Shown: one piece after another, positions 35,124-43,358 of the stretch | Position numbering within the stretch: the first letter of the stretch is position 1 | Layout of the letters: each line of letters opens with the position of its first letter | Source of the DNA: a virus | Virus record (IMG/VR): IMGVR_UViG_3300042367_000058 | Location: 1 to 64,000 of that record | Length of the DNA: 64,000 bases | Reading direction: 5' to 3' (one strand) | Made by a program: the position numbers and the translations under genes | The notes under the pieces: model-generated | The model's input: the letters and a program-made list of their open reading frames with translations, nothing else | Told to the model about the DNA's origin: nothing | Database searches by the model: none

Positions 35124-36508
35124 GTACCTTCGGAAATTATTTCTTGCTTGTACAAATCAATAATTTTCGTGTGGTGTGCAATGTTGCCCCGCAGGTGGGC
35201 GTACATCTTTGTCTCTATCGGACTGCCTGTTATATGCACGATGGTCATTGGGTTGACCTGACCGGGGCGGTCAATTCGGGCATTGGCTTGTAGATACGTC
35301 TCCACGCTGGAGCAGGGAGCGTACCAGATGATCGTGTCGGCGGCAGTTAGGGTAAGTCCGTGGGATGCCGCTTGTGGTTGGATGATGAGAACTTTGGGGT
35401 GTACACCGTCCTGAAATTGTTTTACCAATTCGGAGCGTCTATTGACAGGCACATCTCCATTGATGATTTCGCAGGTGATGCCGTGCTTGACCAAGTGCTT
35501 CTCAAGCAACTCAATGGTGTGGGTGAACGGAACAAACACCAGCACCTTGTGGCTCGATTCGTCAATAACTTCTTGCACCACGTTCAGGCGGTTAGATACG
35601 TCAAACTCTAGGACTTCTCCAGTATCCGTATACACAGCACCGCCGGATATTTGAAGTAGCTTGTTGAGCTTCACAGCGGCGTTGACCGCAGAGATTTCTT
35701 CGCCGTCTGCCTCAATCAGCATTTGCTTCTTGAGCACGTTGTAGTACTTCAACTGCTGTGGGGTCAGGGGCGCGTCACGCTCGGTGAAAGTCACAGGCGG
35801 CAGGTCGAGACACTGCTTCTTCTCAAACCGAATGGCGGGTTGCAGTGCCTTGTGAACGATGTGCTTGGACTCGGGGCGTGGTATCCAGCGGTATTTACTG
35901 ACCTTGGCCATGACCTGATCTCTGAACTGCCCATAGAACATCGGGATACCTTGGGGGTTGACCAGCTTTGCCAATCCGTAAGCATCCGTAGGCGCTTGGG
36001 CGGCGGGCGTTCCAGTCAACATCCACAAGCCACGTATAACTTTTGTTAGGTCGCGCAAATCTTTCCATCTGTCTGTCTGAGCATTCTTATACGCTGACGC
36101 TTCATCCACCACGATCAAATCGAACCCACCGGCCAAGATTTCTTTCTTGACGATGTCCACCCCATCAAAATTGATGACGACAAACTCTGACCCCGCATTG
36201 ATGATCTCTTTGCGCTTCTTGGCAGAACCGTGTGCAACCGACACCGTGCGGTGGATTGCAAACTTGAACAAGTCCTGTTGCCATGCCGACTTCATGATCG
36301 ACAAAGGGCAGATCACCAACACACGCTTCACTAACCCTCGTTGCATCAAATAGTCAACTGCCCAAATCACTGATGCTGTCTTGCCTGTCCCCTGCTCGTT
36401 AAAGCAGAACGCCTTGTTGTTGGTCGTGAGGAACTCGGCTGTAATCTTCTGATGATCGAACGGTGTGAACCCGTGTGGACGGGGCCACGAATACTCTGAT
36501 GAGTTCAT
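35120..36508 (-). CDS. SNF2-type DNA helicase
   Basis: 462 residues. FTPFDHQKITAEFL then NEQGTGKTASVIWAV (Walker A near 39-44), IVVDEASAYKN (DEAx box near 135), MLTGTPAAQAP (motif III) and ANARIDRPGQ (motif VI near 415) give both RecA-like lobes of a superfamily 2 SNF2 helicase. Phage SNF2 helicases act in replication or recombination. The start overlaps the HNH gene stop (ATGA). Confidence 0.93.
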   Translation of the reverse strand: MNSSEYSWPRPHGFTPFDHQKITAEFLTTNNKAFCFNEQGTGKTASVIWAVDYLMQRGLVKRVLVICPLSIMKSAWQQDLFKFAIHRTVSVAHGSAKKRKEIINAGSEFVVINFDGVDIVKKEILAGGFDLIVVDEASAYKNAQTDRWKDLRDLTKVIRGLWMLTGTPAAQAPTDAYGLAKLVNPQGIPMFYGQFRDQVMAKVSKYRWIPRPESKHIVHKALQPAIRFEKKQCLDLPPVTFTERDAPLTPQQLKYYNVLKKQMLIEADGEEISAVNAAVKLNKLLQISGGAVYTDTGEVLEFDVSNRLNVVQEVIDESSHKVLVFVPFTHTIELLEKHLVKHGITCEIINGDVPVNRRSELVKQFQDGVHPKVLIIQPQAASHGLTLTAADTIIWYAPCSSVETYLQANARIDRPGQVNPMTIVHITGSPIETKMYAHLRGNIAHHTKIIDLYKQEIISEGT

Positions 36509-36780
36509 TTTTTTGACTTGTTGACTTTGACCGTGTGGTCAGAGTTTCGGGTGAATGATCGGTTGGCGCTTGGGGTCTTGAGCTTAAGATTGCTCTTAGC
36601 ATTTGTTCCCCCTTTGGACAAGGGAACCACATGGTCGATGTCCTTTCCAGTACGGTCAATGCCCTTCTTGTCCATCTCGTTTCTTGCACGTTGTCTATCC
36701 ATTCTTGTTTCATGTTCGCCGCGAGCTTTCTGTTGCTCGTATTCTTTTTTGTAGGGGCGGGGTTTGTTTACGTACGGCAT
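36505..36780 (-). CDS. HNH endonuclease
   Basis: 91 residues. Very basic N-terminus (YVNKPRPYKKEYEQQKARGE), then the HNH core GKDIDHVVPLSKGGTNAKSN with LKLKTPSANRS. The zinc-binding Cys pairs of larger HNH proteins are absent. Being a stand-alone gene between helicase and early genes, it could be a homing or recombination nuclease. Confidence 0.85.
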   Translation of the reverse strand: MPYVNKPRPYKKEYEQQKARGEHETRMDRQRARNEMDKKGIDRTGKDIDHVVPLSKGGTNAKSNLKLKTPSANRSFTRNSDHTVKVNKSKK

Positions 36781-36801
36781 GGTGTCACCTCTGCATTTGG
36801 G

Positions 36802-37395
36802 TTATTGTTTAGTCCTGTCTCTAATATTGAACCAAGCATTTGGCCCATCAGAGGTTTTCATCTTATATCCTAAGTACAAGGCCGCGCAAATGAATTCTCC
36901 ATTTGCAATGTAGCTATCAAAATGGCGTTCCACTATATGTTTCCACGTATAGCTAGATACTTTTGTATTGACGGTTTTACGGCGCTCCGTAGCGTCGTGC
37001 CGCAGTAGCCACTCAACACATTTTTGCACTGCCTCGGGGCGAATATCACCTTGACCCCCAAAGCCAAACTGCGTCAGCCTTGGGTGTTTTTCTTGTATGT
37101 TCTCAACAACGATCTGGTACTCATGAATCTCTGGGTAATCAGATGCTTCATCGGGGTACTCCACATGCCATCCATCATCGTCCTTTACATACATAACATC
37201 GGGTACGCCATTGACGTAGGTGTTAATTATGTTGCACTCGGGGTCTACATTTGTAAAACAGTTAATCACACTTGTCATATCCGGCACGTTTAATTCGGGC
37301 AAGTACAAATGTCCCATGCGCGAGTCAACGTCAATCACAATCTGTGAGATATTGCACATCACGTTCCATCCGTTTTCTGATAGTCCTTTTATCAT
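36802..37395 (-). CDS. Conserved early phage protein of unknown function
   Basis: 197 residues. Start follows GGAGCTAACA. The first 90 residues are alternating strands with acidic loops. The C-terminal block SSYTWKHIVERHFDSYIANG with EFICAALYLGYKMK resembles a conserved helical segment I have seen in proteobacterial phage early proteins. No catalytic motif is visible. Confidence 0.65.
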   Translation of the reverse strand: MIKGLSENGWNVMCNISQIVIDVDSRMGHLYLPELNVPDMTSVINCFTNVDPECNIINTYVNGVPDVMYVKDDDGWHVEYPDEASDYPEIHEYQIVVENIQEKHPRLTQFGFGGQGDIRPEAVQKCVEWLLRHDATERRKTVNTKVSSYTWKHIVERHFDSYIANGEFICAALYLGYKMKTSDGPNAWFNIRDRTKQ

Positions 37396-37397
37396 TG

Positions 37398-38060
37398 TTA
37401 GCTCCTGTTGTATTCACACTGTTTGACAGCGCAGAACTTGCACAGTGGCCCACTGCTTGGGTTCCATACGCCGTTCTCTAATGCGGCTTCGATTCGTGCC
37501 ACATCTTTTGTCGGCTTCTCTAGGTACTTTGTCATCATTTCCCTGTGGTGTTCAGCCCGAACAAACTCCTTGCTCACTGTGAAGATCAGGGCAGACTTCA
37601 CCCGATTGATCTTAGGGAACTTGGCGAAGATACCCGCAGCCACAAGGTCGAGTTGCTTGGTATCGGCGTACCGTGCGCTCTTGCTGGTCTTGTAGTCGGC
37701 AGAGTGCGCCAAACCTTTTCCCTCGTTCAGCACAACCAAGTCGGCAATGCCGTGCCACCACACATCGGGCGCACTGAACTCGCAAGCTTTCAAGTCCTTG
37801 GTCAGCCCAAGCTTGACCTCGCACAGCTTCTCACCCTCAATCTTTTTCAAGGCATCCAGTGTGCCCTGCATGTACTCAAACTGGGGCGGGATTGACTTGT
37901 CGTCACGGATGTATTCTTCTGCTACGGTATGAGCAGTCTTGCCGTACAGCGTTGCCGTTGTGTCAGGCTCAACAACATCCTTGGCTATCTTGGTGTGATA
38001 GTACTTCTTGGGGCATTGCTGAAATGTTTTCAGGCTACTGAACGACCATACGATACTCAT
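37398..38060 (-). CDS. PD-(D/E)XK nuclease with Cys cluster (RecB/Cas4-like)
   Basis: 220 residues. FSSLKTFQQCPKKYYHTK at the start, GIADLVV and ADYKTSK (the D..K core near 106-127), QLDLVAAGIF (Q motif), and a C-terminal CKFCAVKQC. The N-terminal Cys with the three C-terminal Cys is the pattern of Cas4/AddB-like nucleases binding an iron-sulphur cluster. It lies immediately downstream of the polymerase and probably acts in recombination-dependent replication or host DNA breakdown. Confidence 0.88.
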   Translation of the reverse strand: MSIVWSFSSLKTFQQCPKKYYHTKIAKDVVEPDTTATLYGKTAHTVAEEYIRDDKSIPPQFEYMQGTLDALKKIEGEKLCEVKLGLTKDLKACEFSAPDVWWHGIADLVVLNEGKGLAHSADYKTSKSARYADTKQLDLVAAGIFAKFPKINRVKSALIFTVSKEFVRAEHHREMMTKYLEKPTKDVARIEAALENGVWNPSSGPLCKFCAVKQCEYNRS

Positions 38061-39881
38061 TTAACAGTCTCCATAAGATTTGCCATACCCTGCTTCGCAG
38101 TTCAGGGGTAGCCCAGATGCCCACGACGGGCGTATACGCATACACAATTCAACGTACTCCTTAGCTGTTTCAGCCTCGGCCTCCGGTGCAATACAAGCGA
38201 TGGCGTCATGGACGGTCATCACCACACGGTACTTCTTGGCGATCATCAGCATCTGCTCCCCTATCACGATACGTGCAAGGGCTTGGCATACGTTCTCTAC
38301 CACCTTGCCGCCGTAGATTCGGTTGGGGATGATAGCTTTGCCTTTCTTGGTGTCGTACACAAGCTCGATCTTGTTGTTTTCTTCGTCCACTTTTTGGCGC
38401 AGGTTGGGGTATTTCAAGCGCAGTCCGTTGGGTAACAGGATGCCGTCCGACCCATCTACCTTGAGAATGCCGCCCCGACCAAAGGATGTGGTCTGTTCAC
38501 TGATGATTGCGGGGAGCACATTGGCCGCCGCTTTCCATAGCTCGGGGATGCGTGGGTATGTTCGTCGGTACGTGTCGATGATTCGTTTCGCCTCATCCTC
38601 TGATACCTCCACTCCAAAAGTTTTGAGTTGCGCTCTAAACTTAATCGCACCCATACCATAGCCAGCCCCAAGAATCGTCGTCTTACCGACAAACCGTTCA
38701 TCCTTCGTAATTGCGTTGATCGCCTTGCCATAGATAGCCGATGCCATGATTTTGTATACATCTTCGCCTTTCTCAAATGCTTCCACCAAATCGTCCTGTC
38801 CAGCCAGCCATGCCAGCGTCCGCGCTTCAATCTGCGATGAGTCCGAGTCAATCATCACGTCACCATAGGGCGCAAGGATGGCTTTCTTCAAGGGCGATGT
38901 GCGTTGCAAGTTTTGCAAGTTGATCTTGTCGTCACCACCCCACCGTCCTGTGTGGGCGGCGTAGTAGCGCAGGGGAACTGGCATTGGCCCTCGGGAGGCA
39001 ATCCCAATGAACCGCTCGGTGCGGGTCTCTTCAATCGTGGACTTCGTACCCAGCCGTGCGGCAACCACCGCTTGCACCATTGTGTCCTCGTGCTCAAGCA
39101 GGGCTTTGAACTCCTCATCCGTCTTAGAGAACGCAAAGGTCTGTTTGCCAGTGGTGGGGCTCTTCTTCATGGGCGGCTGAACACCGAGCGATACAAGCAA
39201 GTCGGCAAACTGCGGGTTGCTCATCAAGGTGTCTTTGTCAAAGCTGGTAAGCAGGTTGGCCTTGCGTATTTGCTCTGACGTCAGGTGTGCTTCCAACATG
39301 TGCTTATCCAACTGCAACACTGGCTCGGTGAACATGCGCACAGTCAGGTCAATCAGCCGTAGCTCAATCTTCGGGAACCCTTGGCTCATGTGCCCGAACA
39401 AATCCCATGTCAGTGCCACATCGTTCTTGCAGTAGATACTGTAGTCAACCAATTCTTCCTTGCTGAAGTTTTTGCGGAAGTAATTGATGTACTGCTTGAC
39501 CTGTTCACCCTTGACCCCAAGGCCGTAGTAAGCGGCCAGCACCGCTAGGCTTCCACCCACTTGCGTACCATGAAGCGCACGTGCCATGCTCAACGTGTCA
39601 AGCCAACCCTTGGGCGTGATGCCGTACTGCCAATTCAGAATAGCTCCGTCAAATGGTGCGTTGTGCGCCAGCGCAAGGGAGTTTTTCCAGTCGTACTTGT
39701 TCAAGAACTCGTACATCTTTTGGTGTGTACCGCTGAACCACACCGGCTCGCCATCGTTTACCTGTACCGCCGCACCGATAACCTCAAAGCGTGGGTCTCG
39801 GATGTACTCCTCGGTGGTTTGCTTGGCGAACCCAAGGTCACCGCCGTAGGCTGTCTCAAAGTCGATTGTTATTATTTTCAT
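38061..39881 (-). CDS. Family A DNA polymerase with 3'-5' exonuclease
   Basis: 606 residues. Exonuclease domain: ITIDFET (near 4-9), AHNAPFDGAI (near 92) and YCKNDVALTW (near 150). Polymerase domain: motif A DSDSSQIEARTLAW (near 343), motif B region VGKTTILGAGYGMG (near 400), motif C TVHDAIA (near 553). Two small departures from the usual forms (DYSQIELR and VHDE) are noted; the metal-binding Asp residues remain. It overlaps the VRR nuclease gene by 4 bp. Confidence 0.93.
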   Translation of the reverse strand: MKIITIDFETAYGGDLGFAKQTTEEYIRDPRFEVIGAAVQVNDGEPVWFSGTHQKMYEFLNKYDWKNSLALAHNAPFDGAILNWQYGITPKGWLDTLSMARALHGTQVGGSLAVLAAYYGLGVKGEQVKQYINYFRKNFSKEELVDYSIYCKNDVALTWDLFGHMSQGFPKIELRLIDLTVRMFTEPVLQLDKHMLEAHLTSEQIRKANLLTSFDKDTLMSNPQFADLLVSLGVQPPMKKSPTTGKQTFAFSKTDEEFKALLEHEDTMVQAVVAARLGTKSTIEETRTERFIGIASRGPMPVPLRYYAAHTGRWGGDDKINLQNLQRTSPLKKAILAPYGDVMIDSDSSQIEARTLAWLAGQDDLVEAFEKGEDVYKIMASAIYGKAINAITKDERFVGKTTILGAGYGMGAIKFRAQLKTFGVEVSEDEAKRIIDTYRRTYPRIPELWKAAANVLPAIISEQTTSFGRGGILKVDGSDGILLPNGLRLKYPNLRQKVDEENNKIELVYDTKKGKAIIPNRIYGGKVVENVCQALARIVIGEQMLMIAKKYRVVMTVHDAIACIAPEAEAETAKEYVELCMRIRPSWASGLPLNCEAGYGKSYGDC

Positions 39882-40174
39882 TGTTTCATCAGTTGGATAA
39901 GTTGCTCAAGGTATTCGAGTTGGGCTTCGGCGATCACAGCGGCTGTGCCACCTGCCTCTTTTATTTCTCGAAGATTCTTTTCTTGCAGTGCTGTGGTCGT
40001 GCCTTTACCCGCCTTGGCTTCAATTGCAAGGAAGTTTCCGTTGACACAGCATAGAAAGTCGGGGACTCCTGAGTTGCCGTAGCCAGTGCCGATGGGCATG
40101 GCGTAGTAGACACCGTAGTCTTTCAGGATTTTTTTGATCTTGGCCTTTACCTTGGCCTCGGGCGTGGTCGCCAT
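39878..40174 (-). CDS. VRR-NUC domain nuclease
   Basis: 98 residues. GNSGVPDFLCCVNGNFLAIE then AKAGKGTTTALQEKNL gives the D..ExK active site of stand-alone VRR nucleases (Holliday-junction or flap resolvase-like). Size matches viral VRR-NUC proteins of 90-120 residues. It is the first gene after a terminator-promoter pair and is coupled to the polymerase. Confidence 0.92.
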   Translation of the reverse strand: MATTPEAKVKAKIKKILKDYGVYYAMPIGTGYGNSGVPDFLCCVNGNFLAIEAKAGKGTTTALQEKNLREIKEAGGTAAVIAEAQLEYLEQLIQLMKQ

Positions 40175-40202
40175 CTAACACTCCAGTCGTTTTCAAGCCG
40201 TG

Positions 40203-40230
40203 AATATAGCATACAACTGAACAATGTCAA
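40203..40230 (-). promoter_or_regulatory. Sigma-70-like promoter for the VRR-polymerase block
   Basis: Minus strand TTGACA (40225-40230), 16-bp spacer, TATATT (40203-40208), directly downstream of an intrinsic terminator. The pair separates the upstream regulatory genes from the polymerase block. Confidence 0.75.
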
Positions 40231-40239
40231 GCATAGACG

Positions 40240-40264
40240 AAAAAAAGCCACCCGAAGGTGGCTT
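40240..40264 (-). terminator. Intrinsic terminator with UUCG-type loop
   Basis: Minus strand stem AAGCCACC / GGTGGCTT with tetraloop TTCG followed by seven T residues (plus-strand A-run 40240-40246). It ends transcripts arriving from the DUF3310 gene. Confidence 0.9.
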
Positions 40265-40284
40265 AGGACTTTCCCTAACAAATG

Positions 40285-40785
40285 TTAGATTCTTTGTGTG
40301 GCCAGTTTCTCGTGCAAGATACCGATCTCTCGATCAAGATACCAACGGGCTTTCTCCAAATCTTGTAGCTTGTCACCCTTGTGATCTGATCGTGTGACGT
40401 ACTTCACCACGTTGCCCAAGTGATACGTCAAGCCCTTGGCCTCGATGAAGTCGATGGTCTCGATTCCACCTACCTTGTAATGGGTAGGGTGATTCACTGG
40501 GTCGGAGGCTGGCTCAACCATTGTGATGGGGGTGTTGCTTGTCTCCACCAGTAGTGTTTTCCACCGTGACTCTTTGCGCCCCTTGCCGATCTCATACATA
40601 CGACCAGCGTCCTTCACTGCACTGTTCTCCATCTTCTTCTTAACCATGTACGCAACTTGGTACGTGGTCTTGAACTCCTTGGCTACTGCCGCCACACTAG
40701 CGGTCGGGTGCGTAGTGAAGTACTTGCGCATCTTTGCGGCGCGGCTGTTTCCGTGGGGCTTAGTTGATTTCTTTGCTGTTGCCAT
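40285..40785 (-). CDS. DUF3310 protein with N-terminal helix-turn-helix
   Basis: 166 residues. The C-terminal domain DPVNHPTHYKVGGIETIDFI then LGNVVKYVTRSDHKGDKLQD and EKARWYLDREI is DUF3310, a widespread phage family of unknown activity. The N-terminal 60 residues (AAKMRKYFTTHPTASVAAVA then FKTTYQVAYMVKKKM) look like a helix-turn-helix. Its stop codon TAA lies in one of the palindromes. Confidence 0.88.
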   Translation of the reverse strand: MATAKKSTKPHGNSRAAKMRKYFTTHPTASVAAVAKEFKTTYQVAYMVKKKMENSAVKDAGRMYEIGKGRKESRWKTLLVETSNTPITMVEPASDPVNHPTHYKVGGIETIDFIEAKGLTYHLGNVVKYVTRSDHKGDKLQDLEKARWYLDREIGILHEKLATQRI

Positions 40786-41053
40786 TGTTAGCTCCTTGCT
40801 GTTGGCTGTTTACATACTCGGTAAGAATTTCACGAATCTTGGCTTGCTTTGTATAAGGATGGTTGGTGTTGAAGTACTCCATCACCTCCCTCGATAGACG
40901 CAAGCTCGTATTGAAAAGGGTTGGCTTCTTACTGGGGCCTCGTCCTTTCCGCTTTTGTTTTGGTTGCTCTGGTTGCTCTTGCTGTGATAAACCGCAAAAC
41001 TTGCAGTCATCACCGCTCAAGATTGGGGCTCCGCACCCCTTACATGTTTTCAT
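40760..41053 (-). CDS. Zinc-ribbon plus ribbon-helix-helix-like protein
   Basis: 97 residues. N-terminal CKGCGAPILSGDDCKFCG (two CxxC pairs, zinc ribbon), a basic linker (KQKRKGRGPSKKP), then TLFNTSLRLSREVMEYFNTN and QAKIREILTEYVN, which fits a ribbon-helix-helix or similar small DNA-binding fold. It could be a phage transcription regulator. It overlaps DUF3310 by 26 bp. Confidence 0.75.
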   Translation of the reverse strand: MKTCKGCGAPILSGDDCKFCGLSQQEQPEQPKQKRKGRGPSKKPTLFNTSLRLSREVMEYFNTNHPYTKQAKIREILTEYVNSQQQGANNGNSKEIN

Positions 41054-41226
41054 ATTGGGCTCTCCTCGTACTCATCCTGAGATTTCTTCTCTTGCTTTTG
41101 TAATTTTGTTAACCACTTGCCATCGACTCTTTGGAACGGCCACCACGTCCGTAGCTCCTCCCGACTTGGTTGTTTTGTTCGCGTACCAGAGGCTTTTCTT
41201 GGCAAGCTCTTTGTCTTTTGCTCCAT
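41050..41226 (-). CDS. Possible small basic protein overlapping its neighbour
   Basis: 58 residues from the ATG at 41226, ending RTWWPFQRVDGKWLTKLQKQ and DEYEESPI. Its stop overlaps the next start as ATGA (41050-41053), and the SD of that gene (GAGGAG) lies in its last codons, which argues that it is translated. It shares 155 bp with 41072-41380 in another frame, so one of the two may be a shadow. Confidence 0.5.
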   Translation of the reverse strand: MEQKTKSLPRKASGTRTKQPSREELRTWWPFQRVDGKWLTKLQKQEKKSQDEYEESPI

Positions 41227-41380
41227 AACTTTCCAACTCCAAATATGCTTGCATCTCCGCGCTCTGACGTAGATACAAGCGTAACCATTTAACACCGCCA
41301 AGTCTTTTGTACTCGGCAAACTCGCTGTCGGTCAACCGCACATTAGTTGGATTGACGGCTTTTTCTTTTCTTATTGGCAC
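41072..41380 (-). CDS. Small early protein (Arc-like N-terminus?)
   Basis: 102 residues. It starts IRKEKAVNPTNVRLTDSEFA and continues KRLGGVKWLRLYLRQSAEMQ, a pattern seen in phage proteins that resemble ribbon-helix-helix or antitoxin N-termini. The rest is basic. The start lies 38 bp inside the previous gene. Confidence 0.65.
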   Translation of the reverse strand: MPIRKEKAVNPTNVRLTDSEFAEYKRLGGVKWLRLYLRQSAEMQAYLELESYGAKDKELAKKSLWYANKTTKSGGATDVVAVPKSRWQVVNKITKAREEISG

Positions 41381-41600
41381 GTTTCTTCTCCATCATGTCT
41401 GGTGCTCTGGTGCTTATGTTCTTCTCTGTTATCCCGAAGATCGTGCCGTGGCTCGGGTTCTTCTCACGTATTTTGTTCAAGCCCTCGGTCATGTTGGCAC
41501 TGATGGCCGCATTGCGTTTGATGTCCTTGAATGGGTCGCCTCTACGTGCGATCTCCTGATCGGTGTACTCTTTCCAATTAAATGCGCTCACTACACTCAT
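41343..41600 (-). CDS. Small basic early protein
   Basis: 85 residues; SD GGGGAG fits the ATG at 41600. FNWKEYTDQEIARRGDPFKD, then a helical middle and the highly basic tail EKKRANKKRKSRQSN, which suggests nucleic-acid binding. No family recognised. Confidence 0.7.
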   Translation of the reverse strand: MSVVSAFNWKEYTDQEIARRGDPFKDIKRNAAISANMTEGLNKIREKNPSHGTIFGITEKNISTRAPDMMEKKRANKKRKSRQSN

Positions 41601-41739
41601 GTTGCTCCCCTGCTGATTTGGTTATAAAAATTAACTTGCACTTTGTGCATCTCCACATACGCCCCTCGACTACCACGGTTTCTTTCTCTCGGTGTTGCCC
41701 ACGCACCCTGCCGAAGAATGTACGAATCATTTCAATCAT
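41578..41739 (-). CDS. Small zinc-finger-like protein
   Basis: 53 residues from the ATG at 41739 (SD GGAGGAG). The C-terminal WRCTKCKLIFITKSAGEQHE with a following Cys forms a C-x2-C ... H-x-C zinc-binding pattern. The start overlaps the previous stop (ATGA at 41736-41739). Confidence 0.75.
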   Translation of the reverse strand: MIEMIRTFFGRVRGQHREKETVVVEGRMWRCTKCKLIFITKSAGEQHECSERI

Positions 41740-41933
41740 GCTTGCTCCTCCCAACGTCTGCACATCTCTTTGACTGTCTTGCTTTTCCTCTTGCCCTTAC
41801 ACACGTTGCTCACCGACTTTTGTTTGGCCTTGGCTTGCAACTGCGCTGGGGTCAAAGGTTTTGGCGGCTCGGGAAATAATCCGTTCAAACCAACCCCACC
41901 CATTGCTAAGCAAAGAATGATTCTGCTAATCAT
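41736..41933 (-). CDS. Small protein with N-terminal signal or membrane segment
   Basis: 65 residues. N-terminal MISRIILCLAMGGVGLNGLF could be a signal peptide or anchor, then Pro-rich PEPPKPLTPAQLQ and a basic end with two Cys. It overlaps both neighbours by 4 bp. Possibly exported. Confidence 0.7.
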   Translation of the reverse strand: MISRIILCLAMGGVGLNGLFPEPPKPLTPAQLQAKAKQKSVSNVCKGKRKSKTVKEMCRRWEEQA

Positions 41934-42448
41934 GCGAATACCTTTATGAGTTTGTTAAGAGACAAAGGTGCTTGCTTCCCACCATGCTGATCGCCGTTAA
42001 GTGGGGGTCGTAGTACGTGGATGTACAAAGACTCAAGACTGTCGAGCATGTCTTTACCGCAAGGTATGAATGCAAAACTGTCGAACCTCTTGTCATAGTG
42101 TTGGGCAATTCTTGCGTACACATTGACTGACTGCCCAACATAAATAACCTTGTCCCCACCAATCAAAAAATAAACGCCTGTTGCTAATTCCCAAGGGTTA
42201 GCCGCACCAACGATCTCGGCTTCGCTCAGCAAGACTTTGTTCGTCAAGGTCAAGGCAGTCTTATCGCTCAACTCATGGCGTTCCAAAATTCCACGCTTTA
42301 ATTCCAACGCTTTGATCTCACACTTCAAACTGTCTCGGCGTTCAATGTCTAAAAGTCTTTGGGCATCTCGCTCGCGCTTGTTCTTTTGGCGTGTGGCTAC
42401 GCCCTTAGCGGCAATCGCTTTACGCTCCTCGGGTGTTTTGTCAATCAT
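41930..42448 (-). CDS. GIY-YIG nuclease-domain protein
   Basis: 172 residues. The N-terminal 85 are a charged coiled coil. The nuclease module TGVYFLIGGDKVIYVGQSVN with VYARIAQHY (near 90-120) has the GVY..YVG core, R, and a downstream ESLYIHVLRPPLNG with the catalytic Glu. It may be a homing enzyme or a host-DNA nuclease. Confidence 0.88.
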   Translation of the reverse strand: MIDKTPEERKAIAAKGVATRQKNKRERDAQRLLDIERRDSLKCEIKALELKRGILERHELSDKTALTLTNKVLLSEAEIVGAANPWELATGVYFLIGGDKVIYVGQSVNVYARIAQHYDKRFDSFAFIPCGKDMLDSLESLYIHVLRPPLNGDQHGGKQAPLSLNKLIKVFA

Positions 42449-42657
42449 TCTTCCCCCTGATGTTCATACAGTCGCTTCTCTAGTCGCTCAATGCGTTGTT
42501 GGTTGTACTGAACGATTGACCTTGCATACTCCACTGCGCTTTCAGCTTCTAGCTTCTTGATGACGGCCTCACGCATTTCTTTCTCGATGATTTCACTGAT
42601 GGGCTTTGGCTTCATCAGTTCCTTGATGTACTTGAGCGTTGAATCTTTCCAGCTCAT
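42445..42657 (-). CDS. Small coiled-coil protein
   Basis: 70 residues, nearly all helical: STLKYIKELMKPKPISEIIE then AVIKKLEAESAVEYARSIVQ and RIERLEKRLYEHQGEE. Both ends overlap neighbours by 4 bp. It resembles small DUF-type phage coiled coils of unknown use. Confidence 0.75.
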   Translation of the reverse strand: MSWKDSTLKYIKELMKPKPISEIIEKEMREAVIKKLEAESAVEYARSIVQYNQQRIERLEKRLYEHQGEE

Positions 42658-43043
42658 GTGTTTCTTTCTTTTAATGCGGCTTCAATGTCACGCACCATCT
42701 CCAGCAAAGTGCCTCTGCCACACCCACACTGAAAATCTTCCCAGTCCCAGTAGCTTTCTACTTCCTCATCCGTCAGCCCTACCCATGTGCGCGGGGGTCG
42801 CATAGACAGTTTGATGTTGGCAACTCTTAGTTCGCCAACCAAGTCGTATGCATGCTCTTCCAGTCTTTTGATATGCGCATTAGCTTTCTCAAGTTCTGGC
42901 GCATTCGCCTCAATGATGCGCTCACGTTCTTTGGCGGCTACCAGTTTGGCAAAGGCAATGACAACTGGGTCATGCCAGTTGGTGTCATGGTTTGGGTTGT
43001 TGCTTGCAACTTTCCACATATGCTCAATTTCTTCTTGTGTCAT
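42654..43043 (-). CDS. Conserved phage early protein (TWVGLTDEE type)
   Basis: 129 residues. WHDPVVIAFAKLVAAKERER, then helical text, and the phrase RTWVGLTDEEVESYWDWEDF followed by a cysteine pair (QCGCGRG) and LEMVRDIEAALKERNT. This recurrent sequence is known in many proteobacterial phages with no assigned function. Confidence 0.8.
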   Translation of the reverse strand: MTQEEIEHMWKVASNNPNHDTNWHDPVVIAFAKLVAAKERERIIEANAPELEKANAHIKRLEEHAYDLVGELRVANIKLSMRPPRTWVGLTDEEVESYWDWEDFQCGCGRGTLLEMVRDIEAALKERNT

Positions 43044-43243
43044 TTCAATCCCCTGATATAAATTGCAAACGAATCAACTGTGTCCTTACCGAACACAGTC
43101 ATCTTCTCCACATGCTGTGCTATCTCCTCGATGACCTGCGCTCGGTATGGGTTAAGAGATACGCTGGCTTTCACAGCCTCCTTGCGTTGCTGTGCTTGTC
43201 GTTCAATCTCGTTGAACGCTTCGTCTTCGGGGTCGTCAATCAT
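43040..43243 (-). CDS. Small helical early protein
   Basis: 67 residues from the ATG at 43243; an upstream extension to 43270 overlaps the preceding membrane peptide and is unlikely. IDDPEDEAFNEIERQAQQRK leads into ASVSLNPYRAQVIEEIAQHV. Four-base overlap with the following gene. Confidence 0.7.
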   Translation of the reverse strand: MIDDPEDEAFNEIERQAQQRKEAVKASVSLNPYRAQVIEEIAQHVEKMTVFGKDTVDSFAIYIRGLK

Positions 43244-43355
43244 TCTTTCCTCCGTTCTGCATCCAGTCAAGTGCGTATAAGAACACTGCTATCGCCACAC
43301 CACCAAGGCCAAGGCCAATAAACAGCACCGCAATCAAAGCCATTACATCTAACAT
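43236..43355 (-). CDS. 39-residue membrane peptide starting in a palindrome
   Basis: Sequence opens MLDVMALIAVLFIGLGLGGV, one membrane helix to about residue 29, then a short charged tail (MQNGGKND). The ATG lies in the centre of the palindrome 43349-43362, with GAGGAG 8-14 nt upstream, while the preceding gene's TAA is the other half (TAA-CAA-ATG). The stop overlaps the next start. Short but well supported by context. Confidence 0.75.
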   Translation of the reverse strand: MLDVMALIAVLFIGLGLGGVAIAVFLYALDWMQNGGKND

Positions 43356-43358
43356 TTG

